DNA of 64,000 nt from Avena insularis (GCA_023614405.1 CM042692.1:122071503-122135502); one strand, 5' to 3'; counted from the first letter of the stretch, positions 23,701 through 36,126 are shown. Numbers and translations: made by a program. The notes: generated by a model from the sequence alone, not told the origin.

Positions 23701-25393
23701 GCGGCTAGGGTTTGCGTCGGTGCGGCGCTGGTTCTGGTGGCTCCGGTCCGTCTCCTCCTCGTCGCCGGGCTCAGGGTGAAGCAGAGGAGCCTCCTGGTAC
23801 TCCTCGACCACTCCACGGACTGCCTGCGCGTCTGGATCGACGGGGTGCGGTGGAGGCCGACGGTGGTGTAGCCGGCGATGGTATGGCGGTGGTGAGGGAC
23901 GGCAGGGAGAGGGCGCGTCCGGGGGTGGATCTGGGATGGTGCAGCGAGGCAGAGAGGTGCCGTGTGGTGGTAGATAGGGACGGGAGAGGGAGGTGGTACC
24001 GTGGGCGCGGGGTAGATGGGAAAAGGTGGCTCGGTGCCACCTTTCCTCCTCCTTGCTCACGTGCACGGCAGGGCCAGACCAGGGCAGGAGCATGGGGGCT
24101 TACAGGTGGGCCCAGGGGCGAGGCCAAGGAGGCAGGGGCAGGTTCGGGCTGGGGGGCCCTAGGGCAGAGAGAGAGAGCTAGGGAGAGAGAGGTGAGGCTC
24201 GGGTTGGGGGGTGGTAGCCTCGGGCTAGGGTTGGTGTTAGGGTTGGGGGGTAGCTAGGTGGGGTTTGGATGGTCAGGTGGAGCCAGCTAGGTAGGGAGAA
24301 GGGGGGCCGAAAAAGAGGGGGAGGTGGTAGCTTAGGGTTTGGTACTAGGGGGTATGGGTAGATTAGAGTGGAAGGAGAGGTAGGTTTAGGGTTAGCTTAG
24401 GGTTTAGAGAGAGAGGAAAGGTGAGGTGGTGGCAAACCTTTGCCAAGCTCAAGCATGAACAAGATCAAACCAAGCTAGGCCAAAAGAGAGAAGAGAAGGG
24501 AAGGTGGTGATGGTAAGGTTGGGTATGGTGATGAGGTTTAGGCAAGGTCAATATAGATCAAGCCCAAAGAGAAGGAGAGAGAGAGATCTAGAGATGATCC
24601 AATTAAAAAAAATCAAATAAGATCCAAAAGCCAAGCCAAAAGGTGGTACTTGCATGGCCCATGCAAAGTATTTAATACCATGATTATTTTGTGAAAACAA
24701 TTATATTAAACATGGCATTGTTCCTTTGCATTTCCAAAAGTGGAATAAAGCCAAGCCAAAGAAATGAAAGGGTGCCCCATGTGGAATGGTTGGAGATGGC
24801 CATGTTTGAAACAAAATGGGACATGCTAGTGTGTATATTCCACTAGATAATTAATAGTCCCAAAAATATTCCAACATGAGCATAATTCCATGATAATCCA
24901 TATGGAAGCTAGGGAAAAAAAAAGGATCCACTCACAAGGCATGCAAAGGTGGCCATGTGGCTCTCATATATCAATAATGTGAAAACAACATGATGCCAAG
25001 ATGAGAGCATGTGGAAAAGAATTGGATCCATCCCAACCCACATGAGCTAGAGGCAAACTCAAATAAAATGCAAAGCTCATATTTTAGTTGGATGGTGGAA
25101 TTATAAGGTGGTGAAAGAAAGGTGGTGGAGTTAACAAAAGATATGCCCCCAACTCAACTTGGGCATGAAACAATATATCAAGAACCAAATACAATATCAA
25201 GAGGCAAATACAATTAATAATGCATATGAGTTAAGAACCAATGGGAAAGTTTTTTTTTATATGATGCTCAAATGCAAGGTGGCATGATGACATGAGCATG
25301 ATATGATGATGATGCAACAATTATATATTTGAAGTAGCCATTATATTACTAGACCAAGTAGCATTACAATTGTTAGACAATTGGGATGCTACA
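20711..25393 (-). repeat. 3' LTR of the LARD-like element
   Basis: 4,683 bp. On the plus strand it starts TGTAACTACCTCGG and ends GGGATGCTACA. It contains AT-rich stretches (22640-23090), a GC-rich segment (23200-24130) and a purine-rich stretch with AG runs and interspersed TTAGGGTT words (24160-24600). Open frames of up to 181 codons in the GC-rich part have no domain and are treated as chance. Confidence 0.93.
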
Positions 25394-25404
25394 ACTCTCC
25401 CCCA
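25394..25404 (-). other. Polypurine tract of the LARD-like element
   Basis: In sense it reads TGGGGGAGAGT, immediately before the 3' LTR, which begins TGTAGCATCCC. Confidence 0.85.
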
Positions 25405-25412
25405 CTAAACAG

Positions 25413-25431
25413 GAATCTCGCCCCGAGATTC
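25413..25431 (-). other. Inverted repeat beside the polypurine tract
   Basis: GAATCTCG and CGAGATTC arms around CCC, about 9 bases from the polypurine tract. Element D has the same structure at 40452-40470. Confidence 0.75.
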
Positions 25432-25886
25432 TAGGAAGAAGAAGAAGACACAAAGAGGGTAGGATACTTGGCACGGAGCTCATCTTCACGTTCCCAAGTG
25501 GCTTCATCAACGGAATGGTGCGACCACTGCACCTTGCAGAACTTGCTAGACTTGTTGCGAGTCTTGCGTTTTGCTTGAGAAACAACGGTTAGAAGAGATG
25601 AAGGACTGTCGTGAGACAAGAAGGATAGGATGGACATAGCTCCGATTTTCTCAAGAAACAAGATAAGAGAAAAGAACCACTTGTGAAAGAAAGGACAAGA
25701 TGATGTATCCTGGATAAAGAAAGACACCGTTAAGATTAAAGATTTACCGATACTAGAGAGGATGAACCTTTGTCTCGCCGGAAGAAAAGAGCTAGATTGG
25801 AGAGGTTTTGAACCACTATGACAATAGCATCGTATCTCCTCTCGGATTGAGAAATGAAGTTCGGAAACAATATTGCCTTCAAACAA
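25431..25886 (-). pseudogene. Chromodomain-like remnant of a Gypsy polyprotein
   Basis: The end of this minus-strand frame reads KFCKVQWSHHSVDEATWERE and then DELRAKYPTLF before the stop. This is the chromodomain/C-terminal end of Del/Tekay-type Gypsy polyproteins. Upstream residues have no recognisable match and the rest of pol is absent. Because the ATWERE module is well kept while all else decayed, it may be recently inherited from the autonomous parent rather than functional. Confidence 0.7.
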
Positions 25887-25889
25887 TAG

Positions 25890-28437
25890 AGTCCCTTGAT
25901 ATCAACAGAAAGATTTAGTTAAACACCGTCGGATTAGATTCTTCTTGCGCCGGTAAGAACCAAAGGATCACGCAATTGAGGTGCGCGGATATAACTTCCA
26001 GAGACGGATGTGATGCCAGATCATGGTGGAATCCCGGGAAGCAAGGATATAGAGGATCTGGAGCTTATTGTAGAGATACTTATTGCTTTCTTTAGCCTTG
26101 AGGCTAACGCAATAGATTTGCGACTGATGGCCTCAACCATAACTGGCTTTACCACAGAAAAAGAATTGATGAAACAAAGAGAGATAGTTTCCTTTCATCT
26201 TGTTTGGGGATGTTGAGCACCGGTAGAAAGACAAGGAACGAAAAGAGTTTGCGTTTGTTTCCACCAGATAACTGTAGATTTTGCTCCATGTAGAAAGGGC
26301 GAGATCACCAGCAAGAGATTATTGATTACTTTCTTCGAGAGAGCACTCCGGAAAAACAAGGACGGAAGTAAAAATATCAAGGGATAAAGGCCACTTCTAA
26401 CTTCCATGGAATGAGTGAAATCACATAAATTCCCCAATTCAAGGTACAAGAGCGAATGATAAGAGTAGTGGTATGGTAGTTACTCCATCCCGCACTCAAA
26501 GCATTACTCCGCACATGAATAAGAAAACCATGCAACCCAACTACCGAAACAGACTGAAGGTATTGACAAGAACTCATGGAACTTCGTTAGAAAACAAGGA
26601 TAGATGCAAACGATTCTCCGGATCCAAGATAGATAAGGGTGATGATGTTGTTGTCATACCATAAGTAACTAGCCACCGGAAAGATATGAAGGAAGATCAC
26701 GGAGACAACGGCAAGATTCCACAGATATAGAAAAAGATAGCACCACTTGAACGGAAGGAATACAAGATCTGTAAGGTCTTCATGGCCTCCGGTGGATTGA
26801 GCATAGACGATAGAGCGAGAGGGTTTCAAGAGATTACTTGACGAGACTGAGGTGAAAGAACTCCATGTTGTTCTTGAAAAGATTGAGAGAGATTTAGTGG
26901 TCTTGAGGAAAATCTTTAGCGGAACGACGATGATAACTTGCCAACAAGGAAAAACTCCGGGTTGGTTGAAGATGGGGATGGAATTAACAATGGAGTTGCT
27001 GATTCCAGAGTTTAAGCGATCTATTTAGCAGAAGGACGTGGCCGAGATAGGTGACTTCAAAAAGTCAGAATTCTCACTTTGTGACTTTGCACATAGGCAG
27101 TGCTCACGAAGCTTGATAGAAAAAAGGCACAGATGATCTTCCATGTTCTTCCATTGATATGGAATAGGCAAGCATATTATCAACATATACCACCATGGAT
27201 TAACAAGATATTCCCAGAATATCAAGTTCAAAAGGCGAGGGAAACGAACAAATGCTCGAAACACTTTCTGAGCTCAACGCCCTTAGAAAGATCAATATTA
27301 AGAGCACGGGTTCGTGTTGAAGAAGATGCACTGGAAGAATAGATTATCCGGTCCTTCAGAAGAAAAAGAGATGTCACCTGATTCACATTGTCGATTGGAT
27401 CACCGGTTACAAAGATAAAGAGATCTTGGATGAAGAAACGATGATATAGCTTTGCTTATGGTATGAGCTATCAGAGACGAAAAAGATGCAATTCCCTCGT
27501 ATCCAGGAGAATTGTGCAGATATGGAGTTCAAAAAGATGTGCAGCATGATGAATGATGATGAAGCCGTAGTGCCTTGAGAAACTCCGGATTGCCAAAGAT
27601 GCTTGAATATGCATAGATATGATCACGGTGTACTCAAAATCACAGGAGATAACCTTATCCTCCAGATGGTGATGGTTGATAGCATTTTCCATATTCCAAT
27701 CGACACTTATCATGAGTGGAATATAGCTATGCCGAGAGCCAAATTACAATCACCAGCATCGGATCGACACATGTTATGTAATTAGCCCAAGAGAAAAAAA
27801 AGGAGATGAAAAGGAACTCCAGGATTAAGCGCCGGTGACGAAAGAATGAGCTAGCATGGACATGCTGATAAAAGGAAGATAGATAATGTTTCACACACGA
27901 CTGGAAAGGAGTGTAGAAACACAGATGTATCAAAGAAAAAATTTCCGCATTTTCCGGCATTAAAATACCAATAGATGCGCAAAATCACTTAGCAGATAGA
28001 GATTAGCAACAGATGCTTGCACAGAACGAGGAGTTGCTAGAAGGAAGAACACCCTTAAGAAGATGGCACCGGTCAACAAGGAGTCAGATAGATCGCGCCG
28101 GTTTGCAAAAGCCTGTCGATATGGAATGTACCAACAGTTGATAACCAAAGGCAGATTGTGACAACAAAAGGATGCAACAGATAGACAAGGAATTACACAC
28201 ACACGCACACACACACACTTTCTATGGTACTACGGAAACCCAGAACACGTGAATCCTAGTTTGAATTTAAGAAGAGGATTGAAAACGTTACACTTCCTTA
28301 CCAGAAAAGGGCGGTGGGTAAGAAGAAAAGTGGAAGCAGTCCTACTCTCACGTTTTGTTTTTCCCTAGTATACATAACTACCAAAAATATTTGCTAGACA
28401 GACAACGACCATTTGGCTGAGACCCTGAAGGTCGGGA
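25890..28437 (-). other. Interior of the LARD-like element, no gene recognised
   Basis: About 2.5 kb of sequence with short frames on both strands and no domain. A (CA)n microsatellite lies at 28193-28219. It is probably a decayed interior or packaging/leader RNA. Confidence 0.6.
28193..28219. repeat. (CA)n microsatellite
   Basis: Roughly 13 CA units interrupted by one CG, inside the LARD-like interior. Confidence 0.9.
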
Positions 28438-28438
28438 T

Positions 28439-28451
28439 GGCTCTGATACCA
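28439..28451 (-). other. Primer-binding site of the LARD-like element
   Basis: In sense TGGTATCAGAGCC, complementary to the 3' end of initiator Met tRNA, two bases from the 5' LTR. This fixes the orientation of the element. Confidence 0.92.
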
Positions 28452-28453
28452 AT

Positions 28454-31400
28454 TGTAACTACCTCGGTGAATTACGCTCCTAGTTACAAGCCTGGATGAG
28501 CAGAAATGGTTGAAATAGTACGGTGGGGCCCAAATGCCACTCACAGGTAGACCTTTCGGCCGTCCCAACCATTTCTAAACATCGGGACAAGAGCAGGCGG
28601 CGTGTCGGCGGCGAAGGGATCAACTACATACAGAAATGAGTATGTATGCAAGCCACCATACAACAGTACATCGAGCCATTCCATCTAAAAAGAAAGGAAA
28701 ATAGCATACGGCAAGATCCAAATATCCTAGATAGATATAATAGTTTAGGATATCTCCTCATACATCAATCAGCAGTATCAAGCGAGCGGAAGACAAAATC
28801 GATGCGGATAAGAAGCAAATCGGCATAAGATGCCCCATAAATAAGCACATCCATACAGATCTCACGGATCCCGTTCGGAATCTCTACACGAATGATCGTT
28901 GCCCACATCGTCCGTCTCTTCCACCCAAAGTATCCATCTTGCGAGTGTACTGTTCATCGAACCAATAATTTATCGTGTGAGACCCTAGGGTACTCGGCAA
29001 GTCTTTATGCCTCTAAAGGGGACACACAACAGGGTGGCAATTGCAGCAAAAGGTAAACCCTAGCAATTCTATAGATACTGCTAACCATCCGCCTAACCAG
29101 AGATGAGCGGATGTCCGTGAATTAGTAACAACAGTTATGACAGTTATAATGGTAATCTTAACAGATCCATCCTCCTCCTCGCTTACCGACGAGGAAGTGG
29201 ACGAACAACCCCCCCCATCCGTTGGCAGTTTTATTATTCATTCCATGAGTGTTGCACTATTTACTAGTCCGGTACCTAGTCTAGTCAAGTTAAAAGCGGT
29301 ACTTTAGTTATTCTTGTCTATGATCGAGAAACTGTGCTCCAAGTCGTCCATAACCGTGGACACGGCTTTCAGAAAGTTTTACCTGCGGGGTGCACAAATA
29401 GCAACACACACTCGATATGCCTCGGAAAAACCAAATCAAAACCCAACGAGGCGATCCACGACAAAGCAATCACAGGATTCAGAAATATTTGAGGCCACCC
29501 CATTGAGCTACCATAGCGAAGTTAGTGACTCGAGACGGCCTCAAGGTTTGTGGAGCCGGCAGAACGATCGGGAACCGAAAGTGTGGTGGGCTTGTCGATA
29601 CAACAGCAACGGTCACGGCCCTAAACAGTACAGTGTGCATTACCTCGCACAATCTTAAATTAAAGCAGTAAAGCATGGCATAAGTACAGGATAGTAAATA
29701 AATCCTCAAACTAGTTTGTGGCCCCAAGAGATAAGAATGAATCAAGCTCTGGCTCAGGGGGGTTCATAAGCCTCCCGGATGTGGGTAGCGCGAATATTCA
29801 AGGAACAGGAATCAAGTACTCGGGGTCCTACGGGACACAAGTGAGCCTGAAAAACCAAATCACAGATATGGCTCACCGGTGCCACTTTCATTAGTTATCC
29901 CATTACTACTCAGGTTAAGTTGTTTAGGTACCTCGTTATCCATCATACACTCACATACCCTACACATGCTGTTCTACGACTCGCATGGCTCAAACAACTC
30001 CTGCAGTAATGGCTCATGGGATGGAGGAACAAGCTTCGGTGGGGTTTAAAAGTAAGGCTATGCAATACTTGGGATTCAATTTAATGCAATCGCGAATCAA
30101 TGATGCAAGAGTAAGATAGAGGCAATAGGTACTATATGTATGCAAGCATGTGGTAGTGCTTGCCTGGCAGCTCAGTTGAAGCAAGGGATGGATCTGGGTA
30201 GTGCTCCTGGTTCTCTTGATATATCCCACCTTTCGTCTATTCGAAGAAGAACCAAACAAACAAGGGCCAACATAAATAAAGTGCACAAGCATATGTATAA
30301 ATGCATCAAGCAAACAATCGTGCCATGATGAATGATGCACAATTTGCATGGCATTAAAGTAGCTTGGCATGGGTGAGGTGTGGAAACAATAATAAAGCAT
30401 TTTTATTGAGCTTTGGCCCCATTTTATTCTCAATTTAGTTTCTGTCCTCTTTATATTTATATGATGCATGCTTCAAATCAAACCATGGAGTGCATAAACA
30501 GAAAGGTCTCATCGAGCTAATCATTTTAGACATATCATTTATTAAATTTGGAGTTATAAAACAAAAGTTATTAATTTATTAAGTCAAAAGGGCATTTTAT
30601 TGTAATTTTCTTTAACTTGGAAAATAAAGTGTCCAAAATATATTTTGAATGGCATATTTGAATTTCTCATATTTTTCTGATTTGAAAACATATATTATTT
30701 GTATTATTTGGATTAATATTTTAAAAGTTATTAAAATCAGATTTAAATTTGAATTTGAAAAGATTTAAAAAGATTTGAATTTAAAACAGAAAACAGACAA
30801 TACTTTTGTTACTCAGCTAGCAGCTAGCCACAGCCACTGACAGATGGGTCCGAGCTGACCTGGCGAAACACACGCGCAGGAAAACTTTTAACACCATGGT
30901 GACCCATTAGCGAATGTGGTGGGCCATCGACCACGCGGGTCCACGCGGCAGAGGTGAGCGGGCCAGGCACTGACAGGTGGGACTAGGCTGGAGCGCGGGT
31001 TGATGAAACCAAAAGGCTGGGGGGTTTTCTGCAAAGGCGCATAGCGGCTGGCAGGTGGGTCCTAAGGAGCGCGGGTTGATGCACAAAAAGATGCGGGGGG
31101 GTTTACGCAAAACGGCCACAGCCGTACTGTTCCTCTTCTCTGTCTCGATCGACAGATCGGTGCACGGCGCGGGCGGAGCGGGAACTCGAACACAGGACGT
31201 CACGGCCTGTGGGGGTGCGAGCCAGTCTGGCCTTTGGGCTTAGTGTCGAGGGAGGTCAGCAGGCCTAGATAGGGTTTCTGACGACAGGAGCGAGCGATGT
31301 GAACTAGGGTTAGGGTCGAAGCGCACGCTTGGCGGCTAGGGTTTGCGTCGGTGCAGCGCTGGTTCTGGTGGCTCCGGTCCGTCTCCTCCTCGTCGCCGGG

Positions 31401-32992
31401 CTCAGGGTGAAGCAGAGGAGCCTCCTGGTACTCCTCGACCACTCCACGGACTGCTGGCGTCTGGATCGGCAGAGTGCGGTGGCCGACGGTGGTAGCCGGC
31501 GATGGTATGGCGGTGGTGAGGGACGGCGGGGAGAGGGGCGTCTGGGGTGGATCTGGGGATGGTGCAGCGGCGAGAGGTGCCGTGTGGTGGTAGATAGGGA
31601 CGGAGAGGAGGTGGTACAGTGGGCGCGGGGGAGATGGGAAAAGCTGGCTCGGGGCCACCTTTCCTCCTCCTGCTCACGATGCAGCGAGGGGGGCAGGCAG
31701 TGCATGGGGCTTCTGAGTGGGCCAGGCGAGGCCAAGGAGGCGAGGGGCAGGTTAGGCCCTAGGGCAGAGAGAGAGAGCTAGGGAGAGAGAGGTGAGGCTC
31801 GGGTTGGGGGGTGGTAGCCTCGGGCTAGGGTTGGTGTTAGGGTTGGGGGGTAGCTAGGTGGGGTTTGGATGGTCAGGTGGAGCCAGCTAGGTAGGGAGAA
31901 GGGGGGCCGAAAAAGAGGGGGAGGTGGTAGCTTAGGGTTTGGTACTAGGGGGTATGGGTAGATTAGAGTGGAAGGAGAGGTAGGTTTAGGGTTAGCTTAG
32001 GGTTTAGAGAGAGAGGAAAGGTGAGGTGGTGGCAAACCTTTGCCAAGCTCAAGCATGAACAAGATCAAACCAAGCTAGGCCAAAAGAGAGAAGAGAAGGG
32101 AAGGTGGTGATAGTAAGGTTGGGTATGGTGATGAGGTTTAGGCAAGGTCAATATAGATCAAGCCCAAAGAGAAGGAGAGAGAGAGATCTAGAGATGATCC
32201 AATTAAAAAAAATCAAATAAGATCCAAAAGCCAAGCCAAAAGGTGGTACTTGCATGGCCCATGCAAAGTATTTAATACCATGATTATTTTGTGAAAACAA
32301 TTATATTAAACATGGCATTGTTCCTTTGCATTTCCAAAAGTGGAATAAAGCCAAGCCAAAGAAATGAAAGGGTGCCCCATGTGGAATGGTTGGAGATGGC
32401 CATGTTTGAAACAAAATGGGACATGCTAGTGTGTATATTCCACTAGATAATTAATAGTCCCAAAAATATTCCAACATGAGCATAATTCCATGATAATCCA
32501 TATGGAAGCTAGGAAAAAAAAAGGATCCACTCACAAGGCATGCAAAGGTGGCCATGTGGCTCTCATATATCAATAATGTGAAAACAACATGATGCCAAGA
32601 TGAGAGCATGTGGAAAAGAATTGGATCCATCCCAACCCACATGAGCTAGAGGCAAACTCAAATAAAATGCAAAGCTCATATTTTAGTTGGATGGTGGAAT
32701 TATAAGGTGGTGAAAGAAAGGTGGTGGAGTTAACAAAAGATATGCCCCCAACTCAACTTGGGCATTAAACAATATATCAAGAACCAAATACAATATCAAG
32801 AGGCAAATACAATTAATAATGCATATGAGTTAAGAACCAATGGGAAAGGGTTTTTTTATATGATGCTCAAATGCAAGGTGGCATGATGACATGAGCATGA
32901 TATGATGATGATGCAACAATTATATATTTGAAGTAGCCATTATATTACTAGACCAAGTAGCATTACAATTGTTAGACAATTGGGATGCTACA
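28454..32992 (-). repeat. 5' LTR of the LARD-like element
   Basis: 4,539 bp, the partner of 20711-25393. AT-rich parts and the segment from about 31740 onward are almost identical to the partner. The GC-rich segment (about 30830-31740) differs by many small indels. Confidence 0.93.
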
Positions 32993-32997
32993 CCAAT

Positions 32998-33342
32998 GTT
33001 GGGCACTTCCATGACCAAGTAGGTCCAACCCATTTTGCCAAGCCGATCATGGCGTCAGGGTTGGATTTGCTCCCAATTCCAGATGACTTCAGACCCCACA
33101 ATGACACTGTCCCGAGGGCGATCGTCCTTAAGATCAACACTGGATGCAGCTGGATGGTGAAGCTGAAGGATGTAAACGAGAGGGTTTGCTTCACCATTGT
33201 CCACCAGATCAAGATAAGGTACTTCATGACCTTCAAAATGCCGAAGGGTGACACCTTCAAGGTCACCATCTTTAACTACACCATAACTGAAGTGATTAAG
33301 TGCCCGAAGTATGATCCTACCCTGGCTATGATTGATGAGTGA
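32998..33342 (+). pseudogene. B3 DNA-binding domain gene, 3' part
   Basis: An open frame to a TGA ending at 33342 encodes about 115 residues matching a single plant B3 domain: a DLLPIPDDF start, a central SWMVKLKDVNERVCF strand pair, and KGDTFKVTIFNY near the C-terminus. B3 proteins bind DNA in the nucleus; this single-domain type resembles the REM-like group of grasses. The 5' part of the gene is at 20620-20710, separated by the LARD-like element. This fragment has no usable start codon: the frame begins inside the LTR. It is likely a dead gene, unless an LTR-driven transcript is translated from an internal Met. Confidence 0.8.
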
Positions 33343-33386
33343 AAGGTGTCTTGATTATATGTGTCCTGCTTTGAACTTGATTTTAC

Positions 33387-36113
33387 TGTGCTGACCACAT
33401 GCGGACAACCAAATAAGAAGACGTTTTTGGCCCGACGTCTGATGTACAGTCTGTATGCATGCGACTTGCACCGGTAGGGAAAAAGGCGCTCGAGCAAGCA
33501 AAGAAAACCCCCGCTGCTGTCATCTGTAATAGTAAACGAGTAGTAGAACTGAAACCGAGGAAAGAGTACTTTGAGAATATAAGCAATAATCCATATAATT
33601 TAATCCGAATAATAAATTGATAAAGCATGATCATACAAACAATAATTAAATAGATCATACAAACTAACAGAGTAGATGAACAGATTACATCTAAACAAGA
33701 CAAACCTATTACATCTATACCAAGCGCTAGAACTAGACACTCTAGCATAATCCGAAAGAGATAGATTGAAAACATATACGGTGTAGCAGCGGCAGCTGCG
33801 GCCGCGGCGGTAGAAGCAGTGATACGTTGCTAACGTATCTATAATTTTTGATATTCCATGCTTGTTTTATATCTACTTTCTTATGTTTTGTCCACACTTT
33901 GGAGTATTTTTATACACTTTCTGGGACTAACCTATTAACAAGATGCCACAGTGTCAGTTGCCTATTTTCTATTGTTTTTGGTTCCAGGAAAGCCAGAAAA
34001 TGAATATTCCCGGAAGTGGACGGGACAAAAGCCAAAGTCAATATTTCACCAAGGAGAACACATAGCCAGAAGACGAGATGGAGAAGGGCCTCGGAGGAGG
34101 CCACACCCCTGGCCCGCGCCTGGGGGGGTGCAGCTGCCTCGGGCACCCCCTCGGTCTCCCCTTTCGCCTATACAAAGCCTCCGATACAGAAACCCTAAGT
34201 ACCCGATCAAAATTACACGAAAGAGTCTGTAGCCGTCGTCATCTCCATCCCTAGATCGAGAGGGATCTGAAGCTCTTCCTGGCACCCTGCCGGAGGGGAG
34301 AATTCACCCTGGAGGCCTTCTTCATCACCATGCCTGCCTTCGGTGTGATGCGTGAGTAGTCATCCCTGGACTACAGGTTCATGTAGTAGCTAGATGGTTG
34401 GCTCTTCTCCTTTGTGCTACCATGTTTAGATCTTGTGAGCTCTGTTCATGATCAAGATCATCTATTTGTAATCCTACATGTTGTGTTTGCAGGGATCCGA
34501 TGGATATTGAGATGCTATTTCAGATTGATTATTGATTCTATCATGTCTTTTTTATTTGTGATCTTGCATGCTCTCCGTTGTTAGTAGCTATCTTGGCCGA
34601 GTAGATGCTAGCAACTCCAAGAGGGGGTATTTATGCTCGATAGTGGGTTCATGCCTCTAGGAATCTAGGGAAGTGGCAGAAATCTTTAAGGTACTAGATG
34701 TGCTGTTGCTACTAGGGAGAAAACAACAATCCTTTGTTCATAGAACAATCGTATTGTTTACTTTACACACTTTGCTTAAAGCAATTATCTGTTGCTTGCA
34801 ACTTAATACTGGAGGGGGTTCAGATGATAACCTGAAGGTGGATTATTAGTCATAGATGTAGTTGGATTACGGTCTATATATAATATTGTAATGCCCAATC
34901 AAATCTCATAGGAGTCAAGATGATTAGTATATGCATGTATGCTTTCTCGATGTTTGTCAATTGCCCCACTGTAATTTGTTCACCTAACATGTCATCTATC
35001 TTAAGGATAATCACCACTAGTGAACTATGGACCCCGGTCCATTCTTTTACCATCAATCTACAATCTACTATTTACTATTTTCTGTTTACTTTCTACAAGC
35101 AATTACTATCTTCCACACAATACGTTTAATCCTTTGTTTTAAGCAAAACCCGTGAGATTGACAACCTCACTGTAAGTTGGGGGCAAAGTTCTGTGATTAT
35201 GTTGTGCAGGATTCCAAGTTGGAAACAACACCTTGGAGGTGTTTCCTTGCTCCTACTGGTTCGATAACCTTGGTTTCATAACTGAGGGAAAACTTGTTGT
35301 TGTAATCATCATACCTTCCTCTTGGGGTTCCCCAACGAGCTCAGCATATTGAGTAAGCAAGCAGCAATAGCTGTAGCGGTGGCAGCAGCGTCGTTGGCCA
35401 TGTCATCGATGTAGAGGCCGCTGATGTCCGGGAAGAAGTCCTTGCCGGGGAAGGAGTCATCCGTGATGTCGTCAGTAGTCGCACGGAAGCGCTCCCCAAA
35501 AACCTGATCGCCCCTCACATGTACAGGTTCACAAAGAGGCAGGGTTTCGGAGTCCTACTGTCCCGATCTGCGGTGCACGCCGCAAGCCGGGATGGGGAAG
35601 ATGAAGGCGGCGATGCAATAGACTAGAAGGAGACGCGTAGGTAGGTTGTGTTGATTAGGTTTAACGCAGACGCTTATATAGTACAGGCTAGGGAGATCGT
35701 GGGGCTCAGCCCATGTCTGAGTCGGTAACATGCCACATCCCATAAAGACTAGAAACGGCTGACTAATTAACGCGTCCGTTAATGACTCGTAATTAATCTA
35801 TGATTAATTTTCTCGACCAGCAAAAATAAAGCTCGGCTCGGCAAGATTCCCAGAACCCACAGCGCGCGTGCGCGTTGTGACGAGGCAGGTGGCGTTAGAG
35901 GAGGAGTGCACGAGAGCTGCTCTTCTTCTCAAACCTTAGTGAGTGGTGGAACATCCTATTATATAAGTAGGTGTAACTCTCACTCAACTAGCAATGTGAG
36001 ACTAAACTTTAGCACCACTAGCACAACCATATGCTGCCATGCACAAATGGGCCAAAGAGAATTTCGGAATTTGGCAAATAAGCCAACAACCCAATACTCA
36101 CCAAATTCCAACA
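33387..36113 (-). repeat. Copia-type LTR, split by a nested solo LTR
   Basis: In sense (minus strand) it starts TGTTGGAATTTGGTGAG, directly after a purine tract (36114-36126, CTTTGGGGGGAT). It contains a TATATAAG promoter near 35670. The left edge is set at a TG at 33387 but could lie anywhere between 33343 and 33560. Inside it, 33820 to about 35359 is a separate insertion. The leader-like part includes a short Ala-rich frame (35309-35518) that I do not consider a gene. The family resembles a common wheat Copia LTR; no target duplication can be tested. Confidence 0.65.
33820..35359 (+). mobile_element. Solo LTR, family B/C chimera
   Basis: Begins TGATACGTTGCTAACG. The first about 330 bp follow the element C LTR wording, while the part after the TATA (CCTATACAAAG near 34165) follows family B. 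The right end is uncertain: homology to family B stops at about 35342, and a candidate duplication AGCAG (33815-33819 and 35360-35364) lies in low-complexity sequence. There is no interior, so it is a solo LTR. Confidence 0.75.
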
Positions 36114-36126
36114 ATCCCCCCAAAGT
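36114..36126 (-). other. Polypurine tract of the Copia-type element
   Basis: In sense CTTTGGGGGGAT before TGTTGG. It identifies the LTR to its left as the 3' LTR and the sequence to its right as interior. Confidence 0.75.

Larger units (their letters stand above)
20711..32992 (-). mobile_element. LARD-like chromovirus derivative with about 4.6-kb LTRs
   Basis: Complete insertion in minus orientation. The LTRs are 20711-25393 and 28454-32992, flanked by CCAAT (20706-20710 and 32993-32997). The initiator-Met tRNA primer site is at 28439-28451 and the polypurine tract at 25394-25404. LTRs make up three quarters of the element. The interior is only about 3.06 kb, and its sole recognisable coding remnant is a chromodomain-like tail (about 25431-25580). 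This matches the large-retrotransposon-derivative (LARD) plan described in barley, although most LARDs are described as coding-free. It destroyed the B3 gene. Confidence 0.93.

Noticed and set aside
23223..24257. Several frames of 90-181 codons in the GC-rich part of the LARD-like LTR
   Set aside because: Low-complexity Arg/Pro/Gly proteins on both strands. They are disrupted by indels in the partner LTR and have no domain.
24230..24420. Telomere-like TTTAGGG words
   Set aside because: They are interspersed, not tandem, and are repeated in the second LTR copy. They are part of the LTR, not an interstitial telomere.
33383..33775. 130-codon hydrophobic minus-strand frame next to the B3 gene
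   Set aside because: It lies within the Copia-type LTR and is AT-rich with no domain. Chance frame.
35309..35518. Ala-rich minus-strand ORF with an upstream TATATAAG
   Set aside because: The promoter and leader belong to the Copia-type LTR, and the frame runs into the nested solo LTR. Not treated as a host gene.
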